This document shows, one piece after another, positions 1 to 10,530 of a stretch of DNA of 64,000 nt. Position numbers and translations under genes: made by a program. How positions within the stretch are numbered: position 1 is the first letter of the stretch; every line of letters begins with the position of its first letter. A model generated the notes under the pieces. The model was not told where the DNA came from, ran no database searches, and was given only the letters and a program-made list of their open reading frames with translations. Source of the DNA: Hsuehochloa calcarea (lineage: Eukaryota; Streptophyta; Magnoliopsida; Poales; Poaceae); assembly GCA_036346395.1 (NCBI GenBank), contig CM070604.1:33817662-33881661 (forward strand), written 5' to 3'.

Positions 1-10
1 TGTGTACATG

Positions 11-1902
11 TGTAGGACCGTAAAGGCGACTAGGGGGGTGAATAGGCGCTTTCCCAACTTTCTCGCCTCAATCAAATTAAACACGAACTTTACTCCTTTA
101 GCTATGAAAGCTAAGAAGATCAGTAAGCACACAGTGGAACCCTTGTGCTGAATTCGATAACCCCGTCAACCACAAGACACAAAAGTGGAGAATTGAACTT
201 CTTGCTCGGACTAGGTACAGCGGTCGACCGGTCAGAGGTCGTGATCGGACCGACGGTCATCCAGCGGTCGGACCGGCTACTAACTACCGGTCGGACCGTT
301 GGATATCGGTTCAACCCGCCGCTACTGGGCGGTCTGAAAAGCGGGCGGTCGGACCGCCGTTGTAAAACCGGTCAGACCGATTTTGTCCAGTACTGAAATA
401 TCAAGCCCAAATCCAAAACGAAATTTGATCCAACTTTTGATTCAACCAATGAAACTTGACCAAATTTCGAGTACACCTCCCTAAGGATATTAGAGACCTA
501 TATCTAGCGACGATCCTTCAGATCCACTTCGTAGAATCGTTCTCTCAAGGTTTTACCAAAGAAGTGCACAAACCCTAGAAATATGAAAATCTTGATTCAA
601 GACTTACTTGTGTGGGTTGATGATCTAGATGAATCTAGGGGTATTCCCACACATCAAAGCAAGACAAAAAGGGTCAAGAGACCAAGCTTAACCACTTGAA
701 TCAAGGAAGCACCAAATTCATCCAAAAGAGAGAAGAACACAAAGGGGACAAATGATCTTTCAAGCAAGCATCACAAGATTGATTGATCACACTAGATGCT
801 TACAAAGCCTCTCCAACAAGGAGGACAAGAGCTCACACACAATCTCCAAACCCTAGTTTCTCCTCTCCTCTCCTCCAAACCCTAGAAAAAGATGAAGAAG
901 GCCAAATGAGTTCTTAGGGGTTTTACATCTCCCCCCTTTCTATTTATAGCAGGGGCCTAGGGTTTCACTTTTGGGACCCACTCACACATGGGACCCACAC
1001 ACACATAACTATTGAAGCAATCTCCAGCTTCACCACGTGTAGGTTGATCAGCGGCTCTCATCTCGTCGCCAAGTCTCTCCTGTCCGAATCCCATCGGAAC
1101 CTCTCAGAGACTCGCACCGATTTCCGCACCGCCTGATCCAACCAGCTGCACCGAACTATCCGTTCGATCCATCTTGCCCATTCTGCACCATGCTTGAGTC
1201 ACACGACCTCACCCGGCATCCATGATCGTTCTGGACCTCAGTTCTCCAAGCGTAGTCCCGATCCACCTTACCATTGACGTCGTAGACCTGCAAGCCACCT
1301 GCACAGCAATAGACAAACAAATCGTTTCCGGGAACAAGTTCTTCACAACTTGACCCACGATAGTTCCGCAATGCAATATGCAACAATAAAGCATTGAACT
1401 CCATACATAAAACACATTCAAATCAACTCAATGCCAACTTGGCTACCCTCCAAGTCATTGGTGGTCTAACCGCCCCACAAGGCCGGTCCGACCGATTCCA
1501 GGCCGGTCCGACCGATCCTACAACGGCGGTCGGACCGCCCGAAAAGACTTAGCCAAATTTTCAGCTCGAAATTCTGAAACCTTCTGGAAATTTCAACTGA
1601 ATAGAACTTTTGACTGGGAGCTCCAAAAATGATGTGACCACATCCCGGAGACTCCCCTCACTTGCCTACATAACCTATTTTTGGCTCAGCTCCAAAAACC
1701 ACTTTTCTTTTTGGCGGTCGGACCGACAAGCACTGCCGTCGAGACCTTCCCATCGGCGGTCGGACCGGTGACTGGCGGTCGGACCGCTCGTGACTGGCGA
1801 CAACTCGAGCAAACCGAAAACACGACAAATTACAAACCAACAAAGCCATTGCCAATTAACTCATCATCCTGAGATAGTACACATATCCTCACGATATCCA
1901 CA
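11..1902 (-). mobile_element. Solo LTR, SIRE-type Ty1/copia family (copy 1)
   Basis: A complete 1,892 bp LTR with no internal region. On the minus strand it starts TGTGGATATC and ends GGTCCTACA. The 5 bp direct repeat ACATG lies at 6-10 and 1903-1907, so this is one insertion later reduced by LTR-LTR recombination. The same LTR, diverged, flanks the two full-length elements at 28967-39968 and 44235-55307, whose pol lies on the minus strand; that gives the orientation. A minus-strand TATA box (complement of ctatttatag) is at 940-949. Ten exact CGGTCNGACCG inverted repeats fall in three clusters (265-379, 1484-1537, 1715-1786). The short ORFs in it are not genes. Confidence 0.93.
940..949 (-). 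promoter_or_regulatory. LTR TATA box (solo LTR copy 1)
   Basis: The minus strand reads CTATAAATAG in the middle of the LTR. The same or a near-identical box is at the equivalent place in every other LTR of the family (29876-29885, 39085-39094, about 45177-45186, 54361-54370, 62805-62814). It probably sets the U3/R transcription start. Confidence 0.7.
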
Positions 1903-2594
1903 ACATGATTATTCTGAATAAGAATGGTCGAGTTACGTAATTGTTATATGGTTGTGGTTTGTTATATTGCCTATTTATAAGATCAGATCGGTGAATGCTG
2001 CAAAACGATAGGCAAGTTATGCTTTATCCTATCTAAATTCTGATGTTTTCTAAGTTTGTCTTTTGATGCATTATCCAAACTGTTAGTACCACGTGAAGGG
2101 AGGTTTTGGTAGGAGATTTTAGAGGAAATGTAGTTTTTCTATATTTTTTAAGAATACTTGTGAATTCCATACTTTCTCACTGTATCTGCGGTGTAATGGC
2201 CCTAAATTTGAGTTTCCTTTTTGTGAGTGTTTGGAAACATTTTTGCATGGATTTTTTAACTTTTATTGCTTTTACTGATTTCTTAAAAGTATTTCTTAAA
2301 ACAAACTACAACAACAAAAAATATTAATTAAAAACTAGATACAGTCGGGTGCCTCCCAAATATTTTCATAATTTTTGGAGATTATTCACTATATTTAGTA
2401 ATTCCTCAAAACTTTCAGCCTTTTCAAAATTCCAAATTCTTTTCTTTTTCCCACCCGCTCCTTGGGTCGGAAGTCCACGCGGCCCACTCCCTCTCACCCC
2501 CACTTGAAGTCGCCTGGGCCCACGCTCACCCGCCTCACTCCCTCGCTCCCCCTCTTGCTGACGCGCTGAGCCCACGTGTCAGACGCCTTCTTCA
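1903..2594. other. Unassigned spacer
   Basis: AT-rich from 1908 to about 2440, then a C-rich block (about 2450-2590) with text like gcccacgtgtcag that is common inside grass LTRs. No supported gene. The ORFs here show no domain. Confidence 0.5.
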
Positions 2595-2720
2595 TGTCGG
2601 TAATATGCCTTAAAGGTAATCATAGAGATGATTGTATCATATCTTTGTTTATGAGTTAACACTGGGTGAATGGAATGTTCACTTAGTGGTTTAGTTGGAA
2701 AGTGAACGGGAGGTTCACTT
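2595..2720 (+). repeat. Diverged Angela-type LTR head
   Basis: From 2595 the plus strand reads TGTCGGTAATATGCC and continues into a segment similar to the start of the Angela-type solo LTR at 4780-6376 (read on the minus strand from 6376). Both then carry an AATCATAGAGATG-like stretch. The similarity fades after about 120 bp and I see no LTR end or TSD. It is probably an old truncated fragment in the opposite orientation to the 4780-6376 copy. Confidence 0.4.
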
Positions 2721-3359
2721 GTTATTTCATTTGTTTATATATTTATTATATTGTTCAATTATGCATTTCAATCTATTTACTGTATTTACTGTCAATACTG
2801 CTTTCTACAAAAGAACCATACAGTTATTCCTTTGTTCAAGCCTTGCATGAATACTAATTGCATATTATTCCCTACGACTTGTTGTGTACTTTATGTACTC
2901 ATGACTTTAAATTTTGCTGCTCAGTTGAATAATATCAAGTTGCTCAAGAGTTCTACGAAGAGGAGTTCCTTGAAGGCTTTGCGAATTAGGATATGTTCTC
3001 CACTCGATTGACTGTGGACATGTTGAATGGTCTTTCTAAGTTTTTCGTTCTGCTGTAAGAGTTTATTTGTTTCTTTAGCCATGTGTGTCAAGTTAAGTAA
3101 ACGTTGACCATAAGGTCCAGTTATTATTATTATTTGTTACTTTGAGATCTTTTTAGTTAAATTGATAAATGGGTGGTATTTCATCGATGTTTCCTGTATG
3201 AGCTAGCTACTGATCAGGGACTAGTTCAGAATACATAGAGGGTTTCATATGTGTAAATCTGGGTCCAGACAATATATCATGGCAATTTAATTGTAATGAC
3301 AAGTGACAAACAAACTATATCTACCACTCTACCATGTCCTTGCCTTTTAGCCACGGAAA
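2721..3359. other. Unassigned AT-rich spacer
   Basis: I recognise no gene or transposon domain. A short ATT microsatellite lies at about 3121-3136. It could be the decayed remainder of the LTR fragment before it. Confidence 0.4.
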
Positions 3360-4779
3360 TCAGAATGATTTAAAGGCGGCACCAAACTAGAAGCAACACT
3401 CACTAGACAAGCCAATAATTCCCCTCAAAAATATGCAACAACAGTATAAGAACATAAAACAAATCAAAATCGCTCCTATGTGTGATCCCAACAAAATTAA
3501 CACCTCTTCACTGGACAACCCACCCGCTGTCCCGGTAATCAAACAGCCATAACTTTTAATCCTAGAATCCAAACATATTAAAATCCATATTTTATGGAAT
3601 CTACACAAAATTTACTACACTTTCCTAGTTATGCAAATTCTTTAATTAATTCAACTAAACCCTCGTTTTTAACCCCGAAGGTCAACCAAAAACATTGCTG
3701 AATAGTAGGCTTAACAATTTTATATCTATTTTTCTACCATATAAAAAGTAGAAAACCTTACCACTTCTGTAAACTATTAAAAAAATTACCTAACTGTTCC
3801 TGGTTATGACCATGAATTAATTCGACCATCTACTGTATGTAATAAAGCAAACCACACGACTTCTACAAACGGCGATGGGATTATCGATAACAACGCTCCA
3901 GAAGCTGTAGCTTCACACCATTTGACCAAATCCAGTGATCTTTCACTTTATAGAAATCGTAAACAATAACCTACAACTTTCATAATATAGCAAAGCTATG
4001 AAACAGGACGTAGATACCCCAAACATCCCTTGCAAAGCTCAGAAGTACTCTGAACCAAAACATGGTATAACCAAAACACCAATTCGCACTATCGAACTAC
4101 CCTCAACTATGATTAAACATTAATGTAATAATGTAGCAATGGGAAGAATTGGGAGTTCTTCGCTCTTTAAGTTTCTAGATTGTTACCCTCGAAAACAAAC
4201 GACGAAGACGATCGGATCACGAAACCCTAGCTTTCCCTCTTCTTCCTCTTCTTCCTCTTCTCCTTCTTCTCCTTTCCTTCCTCCTTGCTCCTCCTCTATG
4301 GCGCAGGTAGTACAAACTGCAGTAGTTGCAGCATGTGGGGACCCGAATTTACATCCAGTCCCTCTGTGTATTCCGAGCTAGTCCCATAATCAGTAGCTAG
4401 CCCACACAATACAGATATCAGCGAATATCACTTCCATACAACACAAACATAACAACACTTAAATATTATTATAGAACATGGTAAATGGGCCTTAGAGCCA
4501 TTATTTACAGAATGGGTCGATAAACCAAATAGTCCAAAAGTTCAGAGTAGCAGCGGAAAGTCTACAAAAGAGTGTGGCCTCCATGAGTTGCGATAGGCAA
4601 CCGACTGGGGCTAGGTCCTAGTTAACGCCGTCTCCATCATCTTCATAGCTGGATGCACATAAATAACAATACACCGTGTCTTCAGCTTCATAGCCTGAAT
4701 CCACATGTTTGAGCAACCATGAGTACAAAAAGTACTCAACAAGTGCCTACCACAAATGCAATTATATAGATGTAGGGCT
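3360..4779 (-). repeat. Gypsy-type LTR tail (left part)
   Basis: Read on the minus strand, 4711-4740 gives GAGTACTTTTTGTACTCA followed by GGTTGCTC. The same paired GAGTAC/TACTCA block sits near the 3' end of the 4.34 kb LTR at 22669-22712. The surroundings are AT-rich, with a TTC-rich microsatellite at 4232-4297. The piece is interrupted by the Angela-type solo LTR with TSD GGGCT and resumes at 6382. The outer edge near 3360 is a guess. Its ORFs are low-complexity artefacts. Confidence 0.4.
4232..4297 (+). repeat. TTC/TCC-rich microsatellite
   Basis: Imperfect ctt/ccttct repeats of pure pyrimidine run here, inside the presumed LTR leader. It creates a serine-rich ORF with no other support. 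Confidence 0.7.
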
Positions 4780-5192
4780 TGTAGGGTAACGCGGCAAGGC
4801 TACGATAGCACAAATAAAATTTTTACCGTGCAACCAAGGAACCACCGCAAGTAATAGATCATGAGATTACCGCTAGACGCGCCGACTCGTAGCGGAAGTA
4901 GAGTCGTTGTAGCGAGTTGATGCAGCTATAGTCATACTCACGATGTGTCTCCTCCTTCGAGTGGTCGTACTCGTCGCGTGACTTCTCCTCCGACTCCAGT
5001 GAACGTCACAAGTTGCGGATCGTCCTAGTGCTGATGCTTCGCAACAACACCTCTGAGGTATCCACACGTACGGGGCAGGATCACACGCGCTGGAGTGCTA
5101 GCACCGGCAGTGTGGTTGAGAAGCCGTGGCTATTAGGGTTTCGGGAGTTCTTCCAAAGATCATCCTCACTTCACCCCATGCCACCGCCCCTC

Positions 5193-5201
5193 TTTATATA
5201 G
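5193..5201 (-). promoter_or_regulatory. TATA box of Angela-type LTR
   Basis: The minus strand reads TATATAAAG, followed by a GC-rich leader, inside the solo LTR. Confidence 0.55.
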
Positions 5202-5460
5202 GCATCCATGATGGTTCTCGACCTGGAGGCCTATTAGGAACTCGTGGCCTATACGAATTCGGATCATCATCCAAACCAGATCCTTACCCTTTAAGTGTGC
5301 GGCCCCATAGGTTCATGTGTAATCGGTTATGACTTGGAAACTCTTTTCCGACCACTAGTCGTCAGCGGTACCTAGCAGCACATAACGATTCCCAAAGACA
5401 CATAGAATATATCGGACGAACCTTGATATAATATGATCTATGATCAAGTCCTCATCACTT

Positions 5461-5600
5461 ACGACCAGTTCGTATCTCTATACGACCAGGTTGTATTTGG
5501 TCACGACCAGTTCGTAACTCCTTACGACCAGGTACTTACCATTCTGTGATTACGTTCGACCAATCTACAACCAGCTCGTATCTCCATACGACTAGTCTGT
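5461..5600 (+). repeat. CGACCAG/TTCGTA degenerate repeat array
   Basis: Imperfect units of the form tacgaccagttcgtatctc recur at about 20-40 bp spacing. Several carry the inverted pair tacga...tcgta, so single units can form short hairpins. More isolated cgacca cores follow at about 5743, 5850 and 6183-6200. The array lies inside the Angela-type solo LTR. Confidence 0.6.
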
Positions 5601-6381
5601 AACTGATCGAACTAAGCAACCTACTCATGCATTTTCCGTTTGACTCACGATGCATGGTTGAACTCCAGGTGAGATGTAGTGTCATCCATGGACTGTTCAA
5701 TACTTTCTCGATCGAGTGTCGGATAACATCATGTGGTCGACACTTCGACCACTAGTGGCATAGCCATGCACTTTCTTTATCCGATCACCACGAGGGGCCC
5801 AGAGACATCTCTCATGTTATGTTAGGAGGGGCAAATCCCATCTCGACCAGTTACATCCCTCTGCATATTTCATAGCATACTCGAAAGCTACCTTTATAAC
5901 TACCCAGTTACGAGTAGTGTTTGGCAACCCCTAAAAGTGTTATTACACATGTAAGGAACCATGCTGATCTCAGGTCTAAGGATTATACATCATCATTACT
6001 TGAGACCAACTAATGACACAAAGATTCATAACAATCTCAATAGTGTCTCAATGATGGGTCTATCCAACACCATATTCTCTAACATGTGCTCACATTATTG
6101 ATTCGATATCGATCCCTATATCCATGACCGGTGAAACCAGGTCATCAATCAATACATGTGCTAGTCATAGAGTCACTAGTATTCCGACCAGTGACCTCCG
6201 ACCAGGGATACATTTAGAATGACATCATATAAGTTAAAGAGTTCCACCAACAAGTCACATACTTATTGATCTATAACAAATGATTCATTCAAGGAACATG
6301 ATAACATATTATCAAAAACATGAACATAATGAAATATCACCATCTCTATGATTGCCTCTAGGGCATATTTCCAATAGGGCT

Positions 6382-6439
6382 TTGCAAGGGATGGGTTGTA
6401 TGTTTGTTTTGAGCACAAAGCTAGTTTGCTCAAATACTT
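6382..6439 (-). repeat. Gypsy-type LTR tail (right part)
   Basis: This continues the interrupted sequence after the GGGCT target duplication and runs up to the T-run that marks the 3' end of the L1. I cannot find where the host resumes beyond the L1. Confidence 0.35.
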
Positions 6440-7284
6440 TTTTTAAGGAAAATAGGAGGGGAAGCACCCATACTGGAAAAATATATTAAAGACCACAGGG
6501 ATTATGTACAAGTATAAGGAGAAAGAATATACATAAGAGAACAGACTAAATTTAACCAAAACCTCTCAACCAAGCAACAAAATCCTCTCGAAGAGAAGGT
6601 TTGACCCTATAGATAACCAGGGCAAAAGCTTCTCTAAAAACTCTCTGCTAAGTCGCCAAAGATACAACCCCCTGATTGAAAATGACGTTATTCCGTTGCA
6701 TCCAAATTCTCCAGCACGCAAAAATTACAATCCCCTTGAAACACTTCAAATGAAATCTGCTCTTGCCTTCTTGAATAATATTCCAGACTAGTAGAGATAG
6801 TTCCCATTCAAAACCAATAACAATCCAACACCTTTGATTGAAAGAGCAACCAAAAAAGGTGCTTCAAAGTTTCAATAGTATGTCCAGTGCAAAGCACAGA
6901 ATCATAGTTCTCAAGATGAAACTGCTTGCGAGAAAGAAGCTCTTTGGTATTTAACCCGTCTTTTAAAAGTAACCAGGAAAAAAATTCAGCTTACTCAAAC
7001 AAAATGATTTCAAGAGCCAAATAAAAGGCAGTAGAGTGACAGACTGGCTCATAAACTGAACATAAGCCTGTTTAGTAGTAAAAATCGATGAACCCCAAAT
7101 GTAAAACCACTCATCAGAACAATCTGTAGGTGGCACAAATGATGTAATCAACTCATTCAGAGACTGAAGTTGCAACAAAGCCGTCGGTGACAGAGGCAGA
7201 TGGAAGTGCGAAACAACATCTACCCCATCCAAGAAAAGAGCAATCGAAGCTTCTTTATTCTTTGCAAAAGAGAAAAGTTGAGGC
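6440..7284 (-). pseudogene. L1 LINE 3' part: end of ORF2 and 3' UTR
   Basis: The C-terminal end of a plant L1 ORF2 on the minus strand. Near 7160-7283 it reads PQLFSFAKNKEASIALFL. It continues into the zf-RVT-type region DEWFYIWGSSIFTTKQAY, whose W...W...K.AY pattern is typical of the domain after LINE reverse transcriptase. Further downstream, about 6570-6750, the frame gives IWMQRNNVIFNQG and a basic tail, also typical of L1. A T-run at about 6440-6446 on the plus strand is the poly(A) tail. Frameshifts separate the blocks. Reverse transcriptase and endonuclease are missing, so this is a 5'-truncated dead copy. The short-LTR copia inserted into it at GAGGC. Confidence 0.82.
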
Positions 7285-7409
7285 TGTTGGAATAGCAACT
7301 TGTATTCAATATGAGGCCAATGGGCCAATATATATACACAATGAGATTACAGATAAGGAAACCAAATCAAATCATATCTCTAACTATATCTCTAACTATA
7401 TCTCTAACA
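7285..7409 (-). repeat. 3' LTR (125 bp) of short-LTR copia
   Basis: TGTTAGAGAT...CTATTCCAACA on the minus strand, identical to 12373-12497. It contains a threefold TATATCTCTAAC-type tandem repeat at its right edge. Confidence 0.95.
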
Positions 7410-7419
7410 CCCCCCCTCA
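7410..7419 (-). other. Polypurine tract of short-LTR copia
   Basis: The minus strand reads TTTGAGGGGGGG directly before the 3' LTR. It is the expected primer for plus-strand synthesis. Confidence 0.85.
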
Positions 7420-7422
7420 AAC

Positions 7423-8275
7423 TCATGGTGGATCAACAACACTGAGTTTGGAGAGGTAGAAGCCGTGCTGTGCTCGAGTCTGAGCCTTCGTGAAGAAATC
7501 CGCTATCTGAAGCTCTGAAGGCACATACTGAAGAGCAATCACCTGATCATGCACACAAGACCTCATGAAGGAAGCATCAACACCAATATGCTTGGTGAGC
7601 TCATGCTTCACGAGGTCACGCAATATCGATAGCACTGTCTTTGTCGACAAGAGAGGAGTCGGTGTAATGTGAAACACCAAAATCCTCAAGTAACCACCGT
7701 AGCCAAGTAATCTCTGCTGTCAAGAGAGCCATAGCTCGCAACTCAGCCTCTGCACTCGAACGGGACACTGCAGTCTGTTTCTTCGTCTTCCAGGCAATAA
7801 GCGAACCACCAAGAAAAACACGATGGCGAGAGATGGATCGGCGATCGAGGATCGCCGCCCAAGTAGCATCCGAATAAGCTGAAGTATAACAGTGGAGTGT
7901 GGAAAGAAGAGACGCGAGAGATAGTCCCACGAAGGTATCGCAGAACTCGAAGAAGATGACTGTAGTGGACCTGAGTGGGAGCAGAAACAAACTGACTCAG
8001 AATATGAACTGGATAAGTGATATCCGGACGAGTAACAGCAAGGTAGACAAGACTCCCAACAAGATGGCGATAGCGAGTCGGATCAGAAAGAGGCTCGCCA
8101 TCAGAGGGTCGGAGGTGAACATTGAGCTCCATAGGAGTCTCAACAGGACGCTGATCAGTGAGGGAGGCGCGATCAAGAAGATCCTGAATATACTTCTCTT
8201 GGGACATAAAGAAACCATCCGAGTGGAAGTGACCTCAATCCCAAGGAAGTAACGAAGAGGACCAAGATCCGACAT
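7423..8275 (-). pseudogene. Copia pol: end of RT and RNase H
   Basis: Minus-strand pieces in shifting frames. At 7743-8207: SQEKYIQDLLDRASL, then RPDITYPVHILSQF, the C-terminal part of copia reverse transcriptase. At 7616-7990: YSDATWAAILDRRS and SRSSAEAELRAMA, the RNase H core. At 7423-7689: KHELTKHIGVDASFMR and LQIADFFTKAQT, the end of copia RNase H. The family motif for the middle piece is usually KHIEVDCHF(I/V)R, so the function is clear. Frame changes between the pieces make it a pseudogene as assembled. Confidence 0.88.
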
Positions 8276-9302
8276 AAGGAATCGCTCACTAAGACGAGCC
8301 TTGACAAAGGCAATGTACTCGAAATCATCTCCGTAATGATCATATCATCAACATACTGAAGAAGAAGAGTCCGACCACGAGGCGAAGTGTGGACAAAGAG
8401 CGCAGATCATGATCACTTGCTGAAAAACCAGCGGCGGTGACCACGGAGGAAAAACGCTCAAACCGAGCACGAGGGCTTGCTTAAGGCCATAGAGAGAGCG
8501 GCGAAGGCGGCGGACCATGCCCTCGAGAAGAATACCCAGGTGGCGGATGCATGTAGACCTCCTCTCGCAACTCGCCATTAAGAAAGGCATTCTTGACATC
8601 AAGTTGAGAAACAGACCAGTGGCGAACAGACGCCACCGAAAGAAGAGTGCGGACAGTGGTCATGTGGGCCACAGGAGCAAAAGTCTCGTCGTAGTCACGA
8701 CCATGCTCTCTTTGGAAGCCACGAGCAACGAGACGCGCCTTATAACGCTCAAGAGAGCCATCAGAGCGAGTCTTAATCTTATAGACCCACTTACATGTGA
8801 TGGGACGAGAGTGAGATGGAAAAGGAACAAGATCCCAAGTACCAGTACGCTCGAGGGCAGCAATCTCCTCGGCCATGGCATGCTGCCACTCAGGATGAGT
8901 AACACATCCGGTGGGAGGCGAGCTCACAAGTAGTGCGCGCCAAAAAAGCAAAAGCAGGCGGAGGCCGAATCGATTGCGATCGCGGAGAGTGTCGAGGAGA
9001 AGACGGCCCATCGGGGAAGATGAAGCATCCAAGAAGATGAAACATCGGAGAAGTGGGCTCATCTGGAAGATCCTCAATCGAGGTCGACGAGTGTAGACAA
9101 GTGTAGTGGGGAGCACGAGGAGCCACGGAGACGCAACAGCGGCGACAATGGCGGAGAGGCCACGGGAGAAATATGTGGAGACGAGATAGGTGTATCCGGA
9201 AAGGTCAAAAAGACGAGAGACTCCACAGAGGAAGTCGAAGGAGAGACAGGGCGTGGGTAGAAGGGCCGACTCGTCGAAAGTCACATCCCGAGAAAGCCGC
9301 AT
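8276..9302 (-). pseudogene. Copia pol: reverse transcriptase
   Basis: The main open stretch is 8481-9302. Its C-terminal half is the amino end of copia reverse transcriptase: WQHAMAEEIAALERTGTWDL, CKWVYKIKTRSDGS, YKARLVARGFQREHG, DYDETFAPVAHMTTVR, then LDVKNAFLNGELREEVYM. The catalytic YVDD region lies in the frameshifted stretch about 8280-8400. The front of the ORF is a frame-shifted linker between integrase and RT. Expected role: RNA- and DNA-templated DNA synthesis in the cytoplasmic particle. Several indels break the frame. Confidence 0.88.
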
Positions 9303-10207
9303 CCGTCGACCAGCAGGATCCCAAAGACCGATAGCCCTTGTGCTCGACGCTGTACCCCGAAAGACACACTCAATGGATGAGCGAAAGGTTTAGTGCGTTC
9401 TCGAGGAGCGAGGAGAACGTAGCAAACGCAGCCAAACAGACGAAGGCGCGTAGTAGTCGAAGGAGACCACGAGAGGCGCTCAATAGGGATTGCACCACGA
9501 AGAGCGTAAGAAGGTGGATGTTGACGAGATAGGTAGCGATGGAAACGACCTCGCCCAAAAGTGAGGTGGAATAGAGGCGGCAATCATCGATTGCGAGCCG
9601 ACTCAAGGAGGTAACGATGCTTGCGCCAAGAACACCATTCGAGCATGAGCACCGGGACAAGAGAACTGAGCGAGAGTGCCCTGCTCAGCAAGGAAACTGC
9701 GCAGGTGATGAGAGAGGTACTCGCCAGCAGAGTCAGCACGAAAAACACGAATAGGAGTAGAGAACTGTGTGTGAACCATAGTGGCAAACTGTTTATAGAT
9801 AGACAAGACCTCACTACGAGAAGACATGAAATATATCCAAGTGTAGCGAGAGAAATCATCTATAAATATGATATAGTATCGATGACCCCTTTCAAAGCGA
9901 AGGAGCGGACCCCAAACATCCGAATGAACAATATCAAAAGGACGTTGAGACACCGACTCACTATGAGGATAAGGAAGTCAAGCCGCTTGCCTAACTTACA
10001 TACGACAATGAAGAGACACGTCTCCCGAGGCACCCGAAGACCACGACGAACTAAAGGCGACGCACGAGAGCCACACAGATGGCCAAGACGGTGATGCCAT
10101 TGTTGAAAAGAGCCGGTAGATGGAGTGGCGGGCGGAGAGACCGGTGGCGGCGGTGGCGGCGGAAGGAAGGTGAAGCCAGTCAAGCTCCCGAGACGCCTGC
10201 GAGTCAA
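9303..10207 (-). pseudogene. Copia pol: integrase
   Basis: The GAG_pre-integrase/HHCC zone is visible at about 10090-10140 as QQWHHRLGHL. The catalytic core at 9603-9953 reads FDIVHSDVWGPLLRF, RYYIIFIDDFSRYTWIYFM and FRADSAGEYLS, covering the first Asp and the second Asp block. The glutamate block is in another frame near 9590-9680. The C-terminal region is spread over 9281-9583 with frame changes. It would insert the cDNA into host DNA. As assembled it is not translatable in one frame. Confidence 0.85.
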
Positions 10208-10530
10208 GGCGCCGAGGGCCGAACCAACGAGCTCCGTGTGGCGGTCCCGAACACAACAAGAGTCGAGTCGAGAATGATCCGATAACCAAGGTCGATGTCA
10301 TCCCAACAGAAAGAAGTCGCATGGTTAGGCGAGGAACATGAGCAATGAAGGAACATGAAAAGATGAGTTGCTAAGAGGTCCTCGACTGCAGACGAGAAGA
10401 GAGGTACCATCGCCAGTAAGAACACCGGCGGGAATCAAGAGGTGTAACAAAAGATAGAGTGGAAGAATCGGAAGTCATGTGGAAGGATGCTCGGAATCAA
10501 GGATCCACGGGAGGTACACATGCGTGTAGG
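10208..10530 (-). pseudogene. Copia pol: aspartic protease, frameshifted
   Basis: On the minus strand at about 10480-10510 the sequence encodes the start of the copia protease active site (WILDS), then shifts frame within the Asp-Ser-Gly motif. The reading frame is one base short at a C doublet near 10490-10492, and the next residues of the protease appear in another frame. The break sits exactly in the catalytic motif. It could be a real mutation or a base-calling loss. Confidence 0.65.

Larger units (their letters stand above)
4780..6376 (-). mobile_element. Solo LTR, Angela-type Ty1/copia
   Basis: A 1,597 bp LTR bounded by the exact direct repeat GGGCT at 4775-4779 and 6377-6381. On the minus strand it begins TATTGGAAATATGCCCTAG, matching the known start of Angela/BARE/WIS LTRs except that the canonical TG dinucleotide has become TA. 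It ends CGTTACCCTACA. A minus-strand TATA box is at 5193-5201. No internal region remains. The left part (about 5345-6200) holds many copies of CGACCA, closest together at 5461-5600. The family call rests on the LTR head only, since no coding region survives. Confidence 0.88.

Noticed and set aside
265..379. Repeated CGGTCGGACCG could look like a CRISPR array
   Set aside because: Spacing is irregular, the unit is an 11 bp palindrome, and it lies in eukaryotic LTRs.
8517..8933. 138 aa ORF on the plus strand inside the short-LTR copia
   Set aside because: It is antisense to the RT frame, which carries clear RT motifs on the minus strand.
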